64,000 bases of DNA from contig NZ_JABBGB010000002.1 of assembly GCF_012927185.1 (NCBI RefSeq), forward strand, positions 1,798,001 to 1,862,000. The letters are read 5' to 3'. Origin of the DNA: Pseudoflavitalea sp. G-6-1-2 (GTDB taxonomy: Bacteria > Bacteroidota > Bacteroidia > Chitinophagales > Chitinophagaceae). Positions 37,301 through 47,343 of this stretch are shown here, in pieces. The first letter of the stretch is position 1; the number at the start of each line of letters is the position of its first letter. The translations under genes and the position numbers were made by a program. A model generated the notes under the pieces. That model was given only the letters and a program-made list of their open reading frames with translations. It did not search any database and was not told the DNA's origin.

Positions 37301-37741
37301 ATGACAAATGCATCGGGTATACCTCAACTATTTCTGCGAATAGCGCTTGGTGTAGGGTTTCTGTTTCCTGTAATGGATCGCTTAGGACTTTTCGGTGAGC
37401 CCGGAGCACCAAACGTTGCCTGGGGCGACTGGGATCATTTCACCATTTACACCAATAGCATATTGCCGTTCCTCAGCCGACCGCTGGCGAGTATCATGGG
37501 CGGCATTGCCACTGCTGCTGAAGCTGTTTTCGGCATTTGCCTCATACTCGGTTTCAAAACCAAATCGATGGCGATGGGCAGTGCACTGCTGACACTGACA
37601 TTCGGTATCTGCATGATGATCTTTCTGGGCATCTACGCTCCTTTTCAATATCCCGTTTTCGTATTCACAGGCGCCGCACTTGTATTGAGTAAAGTAAGCT
37701 ATTACAAATGGAGTGTGGATGCGGCTTTGCTTCCAGGATAA
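37301..37741 (+). CDS. DoxX-family membrane protein
   Basis: The 146-residue protein has four predicted transmembrane helices: LFLRIALGVGFLFPVMDRLG, a second around LASIMGGIATAAEAVFGICL, a third around ALLTLTFGICMMIFLG, and a fourth around YPVFVFTGAALVLS. The RIALGVGFLFP opening and the AEAVFGICLILGFKT motif are DoxX-like. DoxX proteins are small integral membrane proteins, some tied to quinone redox chemistry or oxidative-stress complexes; the role of this member is not known. It follows msrA but is separated from it by a terminator and has its own -7 box. Confidence 0.82.
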   Translation: MTNASGIPQLFLRIALGVGFLFPVMDRLGLFGEPGAPNVAWGDWDHFTIYTNSILPFLSRPLASIMGGIATAAEAVFGICLILGFKTKSMAMGSALLTLTFGICMMIFLGIYAPFQYPVFVFTGAALVLSKVSYYKWSVDAALLPG

Positions 37742-37756
37742 TTTAATCTGGGTAAT

Positions 37757-37799
37757 AAAAAGAGAAGGCCTTACATTTTTGGTGTAGGGCCTTCTTTTT
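37757..37799. terminator. Bidirectional terminator between convergent genes
   Basis: The inverted repeat AGAAGGCC / GGCCTTCT, with further TACA/TGTA pairing, has an A-run on its left and TTTTT on its right, so it works on both strands. It serves the DoxX gene (plus) and the giant adhesin gene (minus). Confidence 0.85.
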
Positions 37800-37819
37800 G
37801 GTAAGATCAGTGGAGGAAA

Positions 37820-40800
37820 TTATTTCTTCATAAACCTGATCGCCTTCAGTTCACCATTTCTGTTCACAATACTGATTGTATAAGTTCCGGTGATTAATCT
37901 TGTTGCACTGATATCCTGCAAAGCTTTTGTTATTCTGCCCTGCATCACAAGCCTTCCTGCATTGTCGTAAATATTGTACAGATCACCTGCATGTACATTT
38001 TCGAGGTACAGTATTTCTCTTACAGGATTTGGATAGAGCCTGATCGGCTGATCACTGCAACCTGCCGGAGCATTGAGTCTGATGATCTTGCTGTATGTTA
38101 TGGTACCATCTCTGTCCACCATTTTCAACCGGTAGAAATTCAGCGCTGCATTGATATTGATCTGCAATTCATATTTATTTTCTCCGATGATATTTCTTGC
38201 AGGGATAATTGAAGCAGGTGCCCATGAAGTGCCATCAGTACTTTGTTCCAGTTCAAAATGAGATACACCGGATTCTTCAGCAGTTGTCCAGTAAATATGA
38301 GCAATACATTTCTCTGCTTTTGCAGTAAAGCTGATGAGCTTCAATGGCAGTGGCGATTTGGGTTCAGTGAATACGTAGAATTTACTGAAGCCGGTAATAT
38401 CGAATCCAACTTCCCATCGTTCGGCAAATGCGTTCCAGAAAGCAAACTGAGGAGTGATGGTGGTTTCAGCGCCGCCTGAAACTTTTCGTATCCTGATATT
38501 GGCATTATTGGCACTCATATCCGGATCATCTGTATCAGGAAGCGGATGCCTGATATTGGCATTCACGGTATTGTATTCTTTGAATTCAGCTTGTTTGAAA
38601 TACAGTACCATCGAAGCAGTTGCAGTGCTGCCGTTATTCTCCGGAACGATCTCATAGGAACGTTTTACATATCGGGGAAGATTAGCAGCCAGCAGCTCAA
38701 CAGCAGCAGTGGTATGGCCACCGACGGGATTGGCGCCTCTTCCGGTTATGGAAGCGATGAGGGTCTGGCAATCTGTTCCGTACCAAGTAGTGCCATCATT
38801 CAGCTGCCATGCTTTTGTGGTAGTGGTCACCATTGGCAGTGTAGCTTTATTATAATCCACTATCGCGTTGGCTTCACTGGCGCCGATATCGATTCTGCCT
38901 AATTGCACGCGGGGCGTTCCGCCGATAATTGTAAGCGGAAGATTCAATCCGGTTGTATCTGTTGTTCCGGTATTAATAGCAGGACTGCAGGCACTGAGAT
39001 TGTAATCACCATGTGTAAATGGTCTGTTGTTATTGCTCCAGCCAGGTGCAACAAATTTCACATCAAGATTGGAAGCAAGATTACCTGTTCCGCCACCACT
39101 CCAGTAAGACACAGTACTATAATTCACAGCAACAGTGGAGTTGCTGGACTTTATTCCAGTGCCATCGCCGGTAACGATGCTGTTGGTTATTTTGAGATCG
39201 CTGTCAAAATTATGAATGGTAGCAGATCCGAATTCAATGTTACCATACAAGGTGCAATTGCTAAGCTGCACAATGGAATGATTTAAATTCTGCATTGCAC
39301 CACCATAAAATTGAACAGCAATATTTCCGATAAAGAAGGAGTTGAGGATATTGACAGTTGAATTATCGTTGTACATGCCGCCGCCACCCTCACCACTGCC
39401 TGCGTTTCCGGCGATATAACAATTGATGATGGCAGGTTTTGAATTAAAATTGGAGATGGCACCACCTGCTGATGCTAAATTGCTCAGGAACCTGCAGTCG
39501 ATGATCCTGGCATTGGCATTCTGTGTATTGTGAACCGCACCACCAGCATAAACCACTTCATTCTGTTCAAACTCGCAGCGGGAAATGATGGGAGAGGATT
39601 CATTGTAGTTGGCAATAGCGCCGCCGCTCAGCCAGGCTACGCTCTGAGAGAACCTGCAATTGCTTATTTCAGGTGATGACTGATCATTGTGAATGGATCC
39701 ACCCTCATTGGAGCATGACACATCTGTAAAGTTGTTATTTCTGAGTGCGATCTTGCCGGCAAGATGATTTGTATTGTGCAGATAGATGGCGCCGGCATTG
39801 TACTGTGCGAGTGTCACACCGTTGTATACGTAGCTGTTGTTGCCGGTTGCAAATCCCTGGGTAAAAGTAAATCCATCCACTACAATACTGTCAGCGGCTG
39901 CTGAAATACCGGCGATCACCATTACGTGGTATACATTGCCCATATATCCCGCGGGACCAATATCTCCACTCAATATGGTTTTGTTCGATGTAATATTTCT
40001 CGCACCGCCACCCGAGGGATAGCCGCCGAATAATTTCAGTCCGCCATTTGATCTGATCACAAATGCGCTGTTCCTGTCGAGGCTTCCTGAAGAACCTACC
40101 GGTGTATACGTCCCTTTTGCAACCAGAATGCTGTCAATTCCGGTGCAGACTGTTGCGATACTCATGGCATCGCTCAATTCTTTTATTGCCTGCGACCAGC
40201 TGCTGCCATCACCTGATGTGCTCACAGAATTGTCTACAAAAATTTTGTTGCCACTGAAACTTTGATTGGAAATATTTACAGAAGTATTCACGGTACAACT
40301 ATTCGCATCTGTTATCAGGCAGGAATAGGTACCGGCAGACAGACCGCTGACAGAAGCTGCATTGCTTCCGTTTGACCACATGTATGAATAAGGAGCAGTG
40401 CCACCATTACCTTGTAATATCACTGATCCTGCAGTACCAGATCCGCAATAGTCATTTGTTTTTCTAATTGTCTGTACACTCAACGTAGCAGGCTCAGTAA
40501 TGGTGAATGATCTGCCGGTTGTGCATCCATTAGCATCTGTTACCTGAATATTGTAGCTGCCTGCTGTAAGTGAACTAACCGATGATCCCGAAGCAGCAGT
40601 GTTCCAACTGTAACTATATGGTGCAGTGCCGCCACTTACTGTAATAGTTGCAGCACCTGTATTGTTTCCATTGCACAAAACATTGGTCTGATCAAATGTG
40701 TGCGTCAGCGCAGCTGCTGGCTGAGTGATGACAAAGTTGATCGTAACCGAGCATCCGACCACATCTTTCACAACACAGGAGTAAGCACCTGCATGCAGAT

Positions 40801-43800
40801 CATCGATGCGGTAACTTATTTTCCCGTTGTTCCATGTGTAGCTATATGGCGCAACGCCCCCGCTCACAACAACCATTGCTGATCCTGTATTCATATTGAA
40901 ACAGTTCACGTTGATTTGATCACTGGTAGCACTCAGTGCAGATGCAGGTTGACCAACCGCCACATTCACTGTAGCTGTACAGCTATTGGCATCGGTAACT
41001 GTGCAGGAATAAGTTCCGGCAGATAAATTATTAATGGTTTGTGCCGTACTGCCATTGTTCCAGCTATAGGAATAAGGCGCTTCACCACCGCTCGCGGTTG
41101 CTGTTGCCGAACCGGTATTTCCGGCAAAGCAAATATTGTCTGTATGGGAAACTGTTGCACTCAATGCAGAGGATGGTTGAGTAATTGTAATGACTTTTAC
41201 TGAAGTACAACCCAATGCATCTGTAACGGTGCAGGTGTACACGCCTGCTGTCAGGTTTATAATGCGACGCCCTGTTGCACCATTAGACCATGCATACTGA
41301 TATGGAGCAAGGCCTCCACTCACAGCCACTTCAGCGGCGCCGGTGTTGCCATTGAAGCAACCAACAACAGTTTTGGCGGCAAGAACAGTGATGGCAGAAG
41401 CAGGTTGATTTATAATGATTGTTTTATCCGCAGTACATCCGGCAGCATCGGTAACTCTGCAGGTGTAAGTACCGGCTTTCACGTTGTTGATGGTACTACT
41501 CACAGCACCATTCGACCATAGATAATTGTATGGAGCAACGCCACCGCTTACAGTCAGCTCTGCATTTCCGGTATTGGCATTGAAGCAAATTACATTCGTA
41601 TGCGTTTCATCAACTACAAGCGCTGATGCAGGTTGAACAATGGTTACTGTTGTTGATGCCGTACATCCATTGGCATCAGTGAGGGTACAGTTGTATGTTC
41701 CGGCAGGGAGAGTATTGATGGTTTGGGTTGAACCTCCGTTACTCCAGTTATAAATGTAAGGAGCCACACCTCCATTCATAGTGGCTGTTGCAATACCGGT
41801 ATTGCCATTGTAGCAGGCGATGTTGGTATGAGTTTCTGAAGCAGTAAGTGCTGCAGCAGGTTGGGTGATCGTAATAGTTTTTACAAGCGTACATCCTGCA
41901 GCATCGGTGATGTTGCAGGTGTAAATTCCCGCGGTCAGTGATGATACTGAGGGCGCGGTGGCCCCATTGGACCAGGAATAAGAATAAGGGGCTGTTCCAT
42001 CTGCTGCGACAACCGTAGCAATACCGGTACTTCCATTATAGCACAACACATCTGTTTGGGAGGTAGCAGCAGAAAGCGCCGCTGCGGGTTGAGTAATGGT
42101 GAGGCTTTTCGTAATCACACAACCTGCGGCATCTTTAATAGTACAGGTATAGGTTCCGGCGGATAACCCGGTCAACTCTGTTGCAGTACTGCCATTGGAC
42201 CAGCTATAAACATATGGCGCTGTACCACCTGATGCAATTACTTTGGCTGTACCAGTACTCCCTCCATAACATTTGATATTGCTTTGTTCAGTAGTTGCAT
42301 CGAGAGCAGATGCCGGTTCAGTAATAGTCACTGTATTATCAACAGCACATCCATTGGCATCGATAACCATGCAGGAGTAATTTCCTGCCGGCAAATCACT
42401 GATTGTTGGAGTCTTCGCTCCATTGCTCCAGTTGTATTTGAATGGAGCCGTTCCTTTAACTACAGTAGCCATTGCACTCCCTTTATCTCCAAAACATTTG
42501 ATATTGATTGGGGTAACAGTTGCCTCAAACATGAGACAGTTAACGAAGGGACTTTCATAAGCTCCCATATCTACCGCCCCCTGTTGAAAACGGCTGGCTC
42601 CTGCAAGATCAGTACCAATGCCGGAAGGCAATAAAGCATTGTTTCCTCCGTCAATAAGCTGACTGGAATTCAGCAAATTGTAATTGCCCGCAGTATTAGG
42701 CGTATTGCCATTTGTGGGATCGTTCCTGTTGATGAATTTCGGTTCAAAAAACAGGTTGTTTCCATGATCATTGCCTGAAGCATTTTCCCATGTTCCGGTT
42801 GCAGATTCCAGCATAGAGTAGCTGAAACTGGCCGTACCACCGGAATTATTGTATATATTGGAAGGAGCAGCTGCTGCGTCCCTGTTACCATAGACAATGG
42901 AATTACGGAAGATCACATTCACTCCATTTCCACGATTAAAGGAACCGCCTGCATTCACCGCATAGTTATCTGCAATAGTTGAATTGATGAACACCGGGCT
43001 GCTGTTATCATTGAATACCCCACCACCAAACATGGCCTGGTTACCACTGATCAATACATTGATGAGCGTGGGAACGGAGCCAAAATAATTGCTCATGCCT
43101 GCGCCATTATCAGTGGATACATTTCCCTGCAATTTGCAATTGATTATATATGGTGATGATGCCAGCACAAATATCCCCGCTCCCTGTCTGGCCCTGTTGC
43201 CATGGAACCAGCAGTTTCTGATCATTATCTTTGAATGGCTGTTTGAGTTTGCTACCAGCAAACCTGCTCCGATATCACGGCTATAGGCAAGGCCATTATA
43301 CGTAGTGTTTCCTGATCCATTCCCATTGGCATTGTTGAAAACCAGGCCATCGACAACCACACTATCTGCAGCTGCATTGATACTTGCAATCACCATAATG
43401 TGATAGCTGTTATCTGTATTGCCACCGCCGCCAATATTCCCACTCAGTATGGTGGGATAATTTTCAATATCACGGGTACCGCCACCGGAAGAATACCCTC
43501 CGTATATTTTCAGATTTCCTTTTGACGGGATGATGAACGCTGCTTCTCTGTCAAGCCCTGCAGTTGGATAATAGGTTCCCTGCGCTATCATAATGGTATT
43601 GATGGCTGGGCAGGTATTCACTGCAAGAAATGCTTCGGCCAACGTTTTGACCGCTTTATTCCAGGAGCTTCCATTTCCTGATTGCGCTACGGAAGCATCC
43701 ACATAGATCACATTGGAAGTTTCACCACATGCAATGAATGTACTTTCGTATGCACCCATATCTGTTCTGCCAGCCATTACACGGGATTGACCGGATAGAT

Positions 43801-46402
43801 CAAATATGCTTAACGGAAGACTGATGATATCAGGCATGCCTGCATTAATAGCCGGACTTCCCACCTTCAATGTAAACCCGTCATCAGCAGTACCCCAGTT
43901 TCCATCACCTCCTGCCGGGTTACCTGCATTGCTGAACATTGGATCTGCATTGATATTTCCTGTACCTGCATACACGCCGCTTGCCTGCTGAACATTACTG
44001 TAGCTGATGTTCAGGGTAGCACTATTCTGTATATTATTGGCGCCATTATTCCAAAGTATCGATCCCAGTATATTTAAGTTGGAAGATCCGGAGTTGTTGA
44101 TGCCTGATACGTTTGCAGCAATGGTACAGTTCACTACTGTAACTGTTGCTTCAAGAGAAAAGATAGCCGACCCGTTTACAGCACTGTTACCGGTAATCAA
44201 AGAGCCCGATAAACGAAGATCATTTGTTTTGTAGGCAAATAAGCCGCCACCATTATTGACATCAGAATTATTTGCAATCACGCAATTGCTGATCAGTGCA
44301 GAAGACTCCATGCAGTACACGCCTGCTCCCCACTCTTTGGCACTGTTGCCGGTGATTGTACAATTACGAAGCGCCAGCTTTGTTCCGATATTGTTATTCT
44401 GCCGGAACAATACTGCACCACCTTCATTCTGATGCGTATTGATGCTGTTGTAATAAAACACATGGCCTCCATTCGCATTAGCCTTTGTGATGGTGAATCC
44501 ATCGATCACCACACTATCTGCACCGGAAGAAGTACCCGTCATTACAATGATATGATGGCTGTTGTCGCTGTTATTTCCGGAAGCACCAATGTCACCACTA
44601 AGGATCGTTGGGTTCTGCTGATAGTTTCTTGCTCCTCCTCCATTCGGGTAACCTCCATAAATTTTTATTCCACCACGTTGCGGAATGAGGAAGCTCATAT
44701 CTCTGTCTGTACCACTCTGATCACCTGTAGGAAAGTATGTACCTCTCGCTACGAGGATGGTATTTATGTTAGGGCAGGTTCTTGCACGATCCAGTGCTTC
44801 GCCGAGCGTTCTGAATGCTGTGCTCCAGCTGCCGCCCTCGCCTGATGCAGGTTTCGAGCCATCAACATACAGGGTGGTGCTTCCGCAGAAAACAGTATGC
44901 ACACTTTCATAAGCACCGATATCCACCACATTGCCTTGTATGCGTTGCGCCCCTGTTATATCTGAAGTGAGATCAGCAGGCACTTCGGCATTGCTTCCCA
45001 TGTTAATGGCAGGACTTATAGCCTGCAGTCTCAATCCATCATCCGAATTTCCTATGATATTATCCGCACCATCAGCATCGGAGGGATTTATGAATTGCGG
45101 ATCAAGCGTCATATCCACATTATTGGAAAATGTGAATTTGACAATACTGCCTGAATTGGGGGTCATGCTCTGTATCAGACTGTTTATCACTTTCCCCCAG
45201 TTATTGTATAGATCCAGTCCGCTGCTGTTACCTGCAATGATAGAGTTGCGGATAACCAGATTATCCGGAACATTGGGCGGAATGAGCTCCGAGCTTTCAA
45301 TAGCACCACCTCTGATGGTTGCTGTATTGCTGGTAATGGTGCAGTTGAGTATACCATAAGCAGAACGCAGGCCTCTCAATGCACCTCCGTACTCTGCACT
45401 ATTTCCATAGAAAAGACAGTTGATCAGATCAGCGCCTGAACTTTCACTGTTGATAGCTCCGCCCTGTGCTGTACTGTTGCCATCAAAAATGCAGTATTTG
45501 AATGAGGGTATCCCATTGGTGTAATTATGAACAGCTCCACCGGAAAATGAGGCAGTATTTCCTGAAAACCTGGTATTGATAAATTGAGGATTGGAAGCAT
45601 TGTTATAAACAGCCCCTCCCACATAGGCATTATTGCCATTGAACCTGCAATTGGTGAGTACAGGAGTGGAGCGATTATTGAACATTCCTCCTCCTCCGGA
45701 AAACTGATTTCCATGCCCAACCCTGTTATTATTGAATTCACAGTTGGTGATAACAGCAGTGGAAAACACACCGCCAATACCACCTCCGTTACCTATATTT
45801 TCAGCGCCGGCAAGGTTATTGGAGAAAATACAATCGATGATCGCAGGGCTGGATATATGGTTGTACATCCCTCCTCCATCTGAATCTGCTTTATTGCCTG
45901 TAAAAATACAGTTGCGAACAGTGGGTGATGCATTTTCATTATACATACCACCACCATTGCCGCTGGTGTATCCGTTATAGAGAGTAAACCCATCGAGTAC
46001 AGCAGCAGCAGTTAAACCATTATTGATATTCTGAAATACTCTGTTGAACATGGGACCGCCCATGATGCGGGTGTTACCGATGAGACGGCTCGTATTGGCA
46101 GTATAATTTCTGGCCGCCATGCCGGGATTGCCGGTGTTGGGAAATCCGCCATAAAGCTTCACTCCCTCTTTCATTACCAACGGCACATTACTGGCTGTTT
46201 GATAATCACCCGCAGCCACCCACACTTCATCACCGGCATTACTGGCATTGATCATTGCCTGAAAATTGCCGGAGGCGTTTGCCCAGCTGCTTCCATCTCC
46301 TGCAGCTCCTGATTTTATATAACGGATTGTTTGTGACTGAAGGGTTACAGTCAGTCCAACAAGCAGTGCAGTAATGAGTAGTCTGTGGAATATCTTTTCC
46401 AT
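37820..46402 (-). CDS. Giant T9SS adhesin: four beta-helix modules, ten SprB repeats
   Basis: The 2860-residue secreted protein has a signal peptide at 1-24. Three beta-helix modules follow (about 26-500, 500-888, 890-1285), each opening with a GSSW-x-x-A motif and A-x-GTY/DYQ, built of repeated N-C-I/GN rungs and closing with GAYES (choice-of-anchor-Q type). Ten SprB repeats span 1299-2051, and a fourth beta-helix (about 2055-2510) closes with GASEA. The tail has an Ig-like region, FHELEQSTDG-like FN3 features and a type A sorting domain (from about 2785, PIRLYPNPVREILY). Family knowledge: SprB repeats occur in the mobile gliding adhesin SprB, and the beta-helix modules are common in surface proteins. 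A surface adhesin exported by the type IX system is therefore likely. A Crp/Fnr gene lies just upstream. Confidence 0.93.
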   Translation of the reverse strand: MEKIFHRLLITALLVGLTVTLQSQTIRYIKSGAAGDGSSWANASGNFQAMINASNAGDEVWVAAGDYQTASNVPLVMKEGVKLYGGFPNTGNPGMAARNYTANTSRLIGNTRIMGGPMFNRVFQNINNGLTAAAVLDGFTLYNGYTSGNGGGMYNENASPTVRNCIFTGNKADSDGGGMYNHISSPAIIDCIFSNNLAGAENIGNGGGIGGVFSTAVITNCEFNNNRVGHGNQFSGGGGMFNNRSTPVLTNCRFNGNNAYVGGAVYNNASNPQFINTRFSGNTASFSGGAVHNYTNGIPSFKYCIFDGNSTAQGGAINSESSGADLINCLFYGNSAEYGGALRGLRSAYGILNCTITSNTATIRGGAIESSELIPPNVPDNLVIRNSIIAGNSSGLDLYNNWGKVINSLIQSMTPNSGSIVKFTFSNNVDMTLDPQFINPSDADGADNIIGNSDDGLRLQAISPAINMGSNAEVPADLTSDITGAQRIQGNVVDIGAYESVHTVFCGSTTLYVDGSKPASGEGGSWSTAFRTLGEALDRARTCPNINTILVARGTYFPTGDQSGTDRDMSFLIPQRGGIKIYGGYPNGGGARNYQQNPTILSGDIGASGNNSDNSHHIIVMTGTSSGADSVVIDGFTITKANANGGHVFYYNSINTHQNEGGAVLFRQNNNIGTKLALRNCTITGNSAKEWGAGVYCMESSALISNCVIANNSDVNNGGGLFAYKTNDLRLSGSLITGNSAVNGSAIFSLEATVTVVNCTIAANVSGINNSGSSNLNILGSILWNNGANNIQNSATLNISYSNVQQASGVYAGTGNINADPMFSNAGNPAGGDGNWGTADDGFTLKVGSPAINAGMPDIISLPLSIFDLSGQSRVMAGRTDMGAYESTFIACGETSNVIYVDASVAQSGNGSSWNKAVKTLAEAFLAVNTCPAINTIMIAQGTYYPTAGLDREAAFIIPSKGNLKIYGGYSSGGGTRDIENYPTILSGNIGGGGNTDNSYHIMVIASINAAADSVVVDGLVFNNANGNGSGNTTYNGLAYSRDIGAGLLVANSNSHSKIMIRNCWFHGNRARQGAGIFVLASSPYIINCKLQGNVSTDNGAGMSNYFGSVPTLINVLISGNQAMFGGGVFNDNSSPVFINSTIADNYAVNAGGSFNRGNGVNVIFRNSIVYGNRDAAAAPSNIYNNSGGTASFSYSMLESATGTWENASGNDHGNNLFFEPKFINRNDPTNGNTPNTAGNYNLLNSSQLIDGGNNALLPSGIGTDLAGASRFQQGAVDMGAYESPFVNCLMFEATVTPINIKCFGDKGSAMATVVKGTAPFKYNWSNGAKTPTISDLPAGNYSCMVIDANGCAVDNTVTITEPASALDATTEQSNIKCYGGSTGTAKVIASGGTAPYVYSWSNGSTATELTGLSAGTYTCTIKDAAGCVITKSLTITQPAAALSAATSQTDVLCYNGSTGIATVVAADGTAPYSYSWSNGATAPSVSSLTAGIYTCNITDAAGCTLVKTITITQPAAALTASETHTNIACYNGNTGIATATMNGGVAPYIYNWSNGGSTQTINTLPAGTYNCTLTDANGCTASTTVTIVQPASALVVDETHTNVICFNANTGNAELTVSGGVAPYNYLWSNGAVSSTINNVKAGTYTCRVTDAAGCTADKTIIINQPASAITVLAAKTVVGCFNGNTGAAEVAVSGGLAPYQYAWSNGATGRRIINLTAGVYTCTVTDALGCTSVKVITITQPSSALSATVSHTDNICFAGNTGSATATASGGEAPYSYSWNNGSTAQTINNLSAGTYSCTVTDANSCTATVNVAVGQPASALSATSDQINVNCFNMNTGSAMVVVSGGVAPYSYTWNNGKISYRIDDLHAGAYSCVVKDVVGCSVTINFVITQPAAALTHTFDQTNVLCNGNNTGAATITVSGGTAPYSYSWNTAASGSSVSSLTAGSYNIQVTDANGCTTGRSFTITEPATLSVQTIRKTNDYCGSGTAGSVILQGNGGTAPYSYMWSNGSNAASVSGLSAGTYSCLITDANSCTVNTSVNISNQSFSGNKIFVDNSVSTSGDGSSWSQAIKELSDAMSIATVCTGIDSILVAKGTYTPVGSSGSLDRNSAFVIRSNGGLKLFGGYPSGGGARNITSNKTILSGDIGPAGYMGNVYHVMVIAGISAAADSIVVDGFTFTQGFATGNNSYVYNGVTLAQYNAGAIYLHNTNHLAGKIALRNNNFTDVSCSNEGGSIHNDQSSPEISNCRFSQSVAWLSGGAIANYNESSPIISRCEFEQNEVVYAGGAVHNTQNANARIIDCRFLSNLASAGGAISNFNSKPAIINCYIAGNAGSGEGGGGMYNDNSTVNILNSFFIGNIAVQFYGGAMQNLNHSIVQLSNCTLYGNIEFGSATIHNFDSDLKITNSIVTGDGTGIKSSNSTVAVNYSTVSYWSGGGTGNLASNLDVKFVAPGWSNNNRPFTHGDYNLSACSPAINTGTTDTTGLNLPLTIIGGTPRVQLGRIDIGASEANAIVDYNKATLPMVTTTTKAWQLNDGTTWYGTDCQTLIASITGRGANPVGGHTTAAVELLAANLPRYVKRSYEIVPENNGSTATASMVLYFKQAEFKEYNTVNANIRHPLPDTDDPDMSANNANIRIRKVSGGAETTITPQFAFWNAFAERWEVGFDITGFSKFYVFTEPKSPLPLKLISFTAKAEKCIAHIYWTTAEESGVSHFELEQSTDGTSWAPASIIPARNIIGENKYELQININAALNFYRLKMVDRDGTITYSKIIRLNAPAGCSDQPIRLYPNPVREILYLENVHAGDLYNIYDNAGRLVMQGRITKALQDISATRLITGTYTISIVNRNGELKAIRFMKK
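40250..42508 (-). repeat. Array of ten SprB protein repeats
   Basis: Ten consecutive units of about 76 residues (228 bp) follow the pattern C[FY]-x-x-x-TG-A, GG-APY-Y-WSNG, L-AGTYTC-V-DA-GC, TITQPA. Each has a pair of cysteines that could form a disulfide. Units 9 and 10 are the most diverged: unit 9 lacks the second tyrosine-cysteine, and unit 10 has an altered start. Confidence 0.9.
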
Positions 46403-46436
46403 TTTTCCAATAGGGTTCCAGGGGTTAAAAGGGGAT

Positions 46437-46471
46437 GCATTATTGATTTACATAATGCAAAAGGTTACGTA
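46437..46471. promoter_or_regulatory. Operator-like palindromes before the giant adhesin gene
   Basis: GCATTAT-N8-ATAATGC (22 bp dyad, 46437-46458) is followed by the perfect palindrome TTACGTAA (46464-46471), 35-70 bp before the adhesin start. Dyads of this size suit a dimeric regulator such as the adjacent Crp/Fnr-like protein. The link is inference. Confidence 0.4.
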
Positions 46472-46669
46472 AAGAAAAGCGATGTAATATGATATTGAAA
46501 TGGAGTGGCGGATGCCTGAAGGGCTTCCCGAAAAAAGGTGTTTTTCCGGTAGGTCTCTGAAACCGATGCCAGTAAAGGATTGCAGAGCAATACTCATTCA
46601 TCCGGAAAAGGCTGGCATGCCCCTCTTTTTTGATTCAGATCAAAATAATAAATGGAAGGGAAGAACGGT

Positions 46670-47278
46670 TTATTTCTTTCCGGATGCTCTTGACCTTACC
46701 CGGCTAAGTGTTTCGATGGTAATGCCCAGAAAGGAAGCGATATATTTCAATGGAATACGATTCAGAAAATGGGAGTAAAGCTCCATGCAGATCTCATACT
46801 TCTTTTCAGCATCATGCAGGCGCGTGATATAAGCTCTCTGTTCTGCATACACGTAATAGAGCTCCGTGATCTTTCTTCCCACAATATTGAAAGAGGGATA
46901 TTTCAGGTATAGCCGGTTCAGGTCTTCAAACCGGATGCCCAGCAATTCACAATCTTCGATGGCCTGAATATTTTCCATCGTTGGTTTACGGAGTAAGAAG
47001 CCGGTGATGGTAGCAACTACCTCATTCTCTACCGTGAGCCAGGTGGTGACTTCTTTTCCGTCTTCTTCGATAAAGCCACGCAATACACCTTTTTTGATAA
47101 AATAGATGCTGTCACAGATCTCCCCGCTTTTCACCAGCAGCTCTCCTTTCTTCACGGAGTTGCAATAAAGATTTTTCTGCAGGTAAACCTCCACTCTCCT
47201 GCCAATAGGATGCAGAGAATTGAACAGGTCTAGCAAAGGTTGCAGTTCTTCAGAGGATGGGCGTAGAACAGGGCTCAT
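46670..47278 (-). CDS. Crp/Fnr family transcriptional regulator
   Basis: The 202-residue protein has an N-terminal cyclic-nucleotide-binding-type beta-roll (about 25-120, VKKGELLVKSGEICDSIYFI, KKGVLRGFIEEDGKEVTTW). A dimerisation helix follows, then a short C-terminal helix-turn-helix (about 170-200, IPLKYIASFLGITIETLSR). The phosphate-binding-cassette residues that mark true cAMP binders are not evident, as is usual for Bacteroidota members, so the effector is unknown. It is encoded 267 bp upstream of the giant adhesin on the same strand, with palindromes between them, so it may control that gene. A promoter of Bacteroidota type sits almost on its start codon. Confidence 0.9.
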   Translation of the reverse strand: MSPVLRPSSEELQPLLDLFNSLHPIGRRVEVYLQKNLYCNSVKKGELLVKSGEICDSIYFIKKGVLRGFIEEDGKEVTTWLTVENEVVATITGFLLRKPTMENIQAIEDCELLGIRFEDLNRLYLKYPSFNIVGRKITELYYVYAEQRAYITRLHDAEKKYEICMELYSHFLNRIPLKYIASFLGITIETLSRVRSRASGKK

Positions 47279-47282
47279 AGAC

Positions 47283-47315
47283 CGAAAGTAACATACTATC
47301 CTCGATCAAACAAAA
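47283..47315 (-). promoter_or_regulatory. Bacteroidota-type promoter of the Crp/Fnr gene
   Basis: On the minus strand TTTTG, a 20 bp spacer and TACTTTCG fit the -33 TTTG / -7 TAnnTTTG consensus with one mismatch. The expected transcription start falls within a few bases of the ATG at 47278, so the mRNA would be leaderless or nearly so. Confidence 0.45.
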
Positions 47316-47343
47316 TCAATCGGACCGGGACCGGGCAATACAA

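Noticed and set aside
40250-42508. Regular 228 bp periodicity as a possible CRISPR or DNA satellite
   Set aside because: The period is a whole number of codons, the copies are diverged at DNA level and conserved at protein level, so it is a protein repeat (SprB).
46500-46778. 92-codon plus-strand frame between the adhesin and the Crp/Fnr gene
   Set aside because: Its 3' third overlaps the helix-turn-helix coding end of the Crp/Fnr gene, and the peptide resembles no protein.
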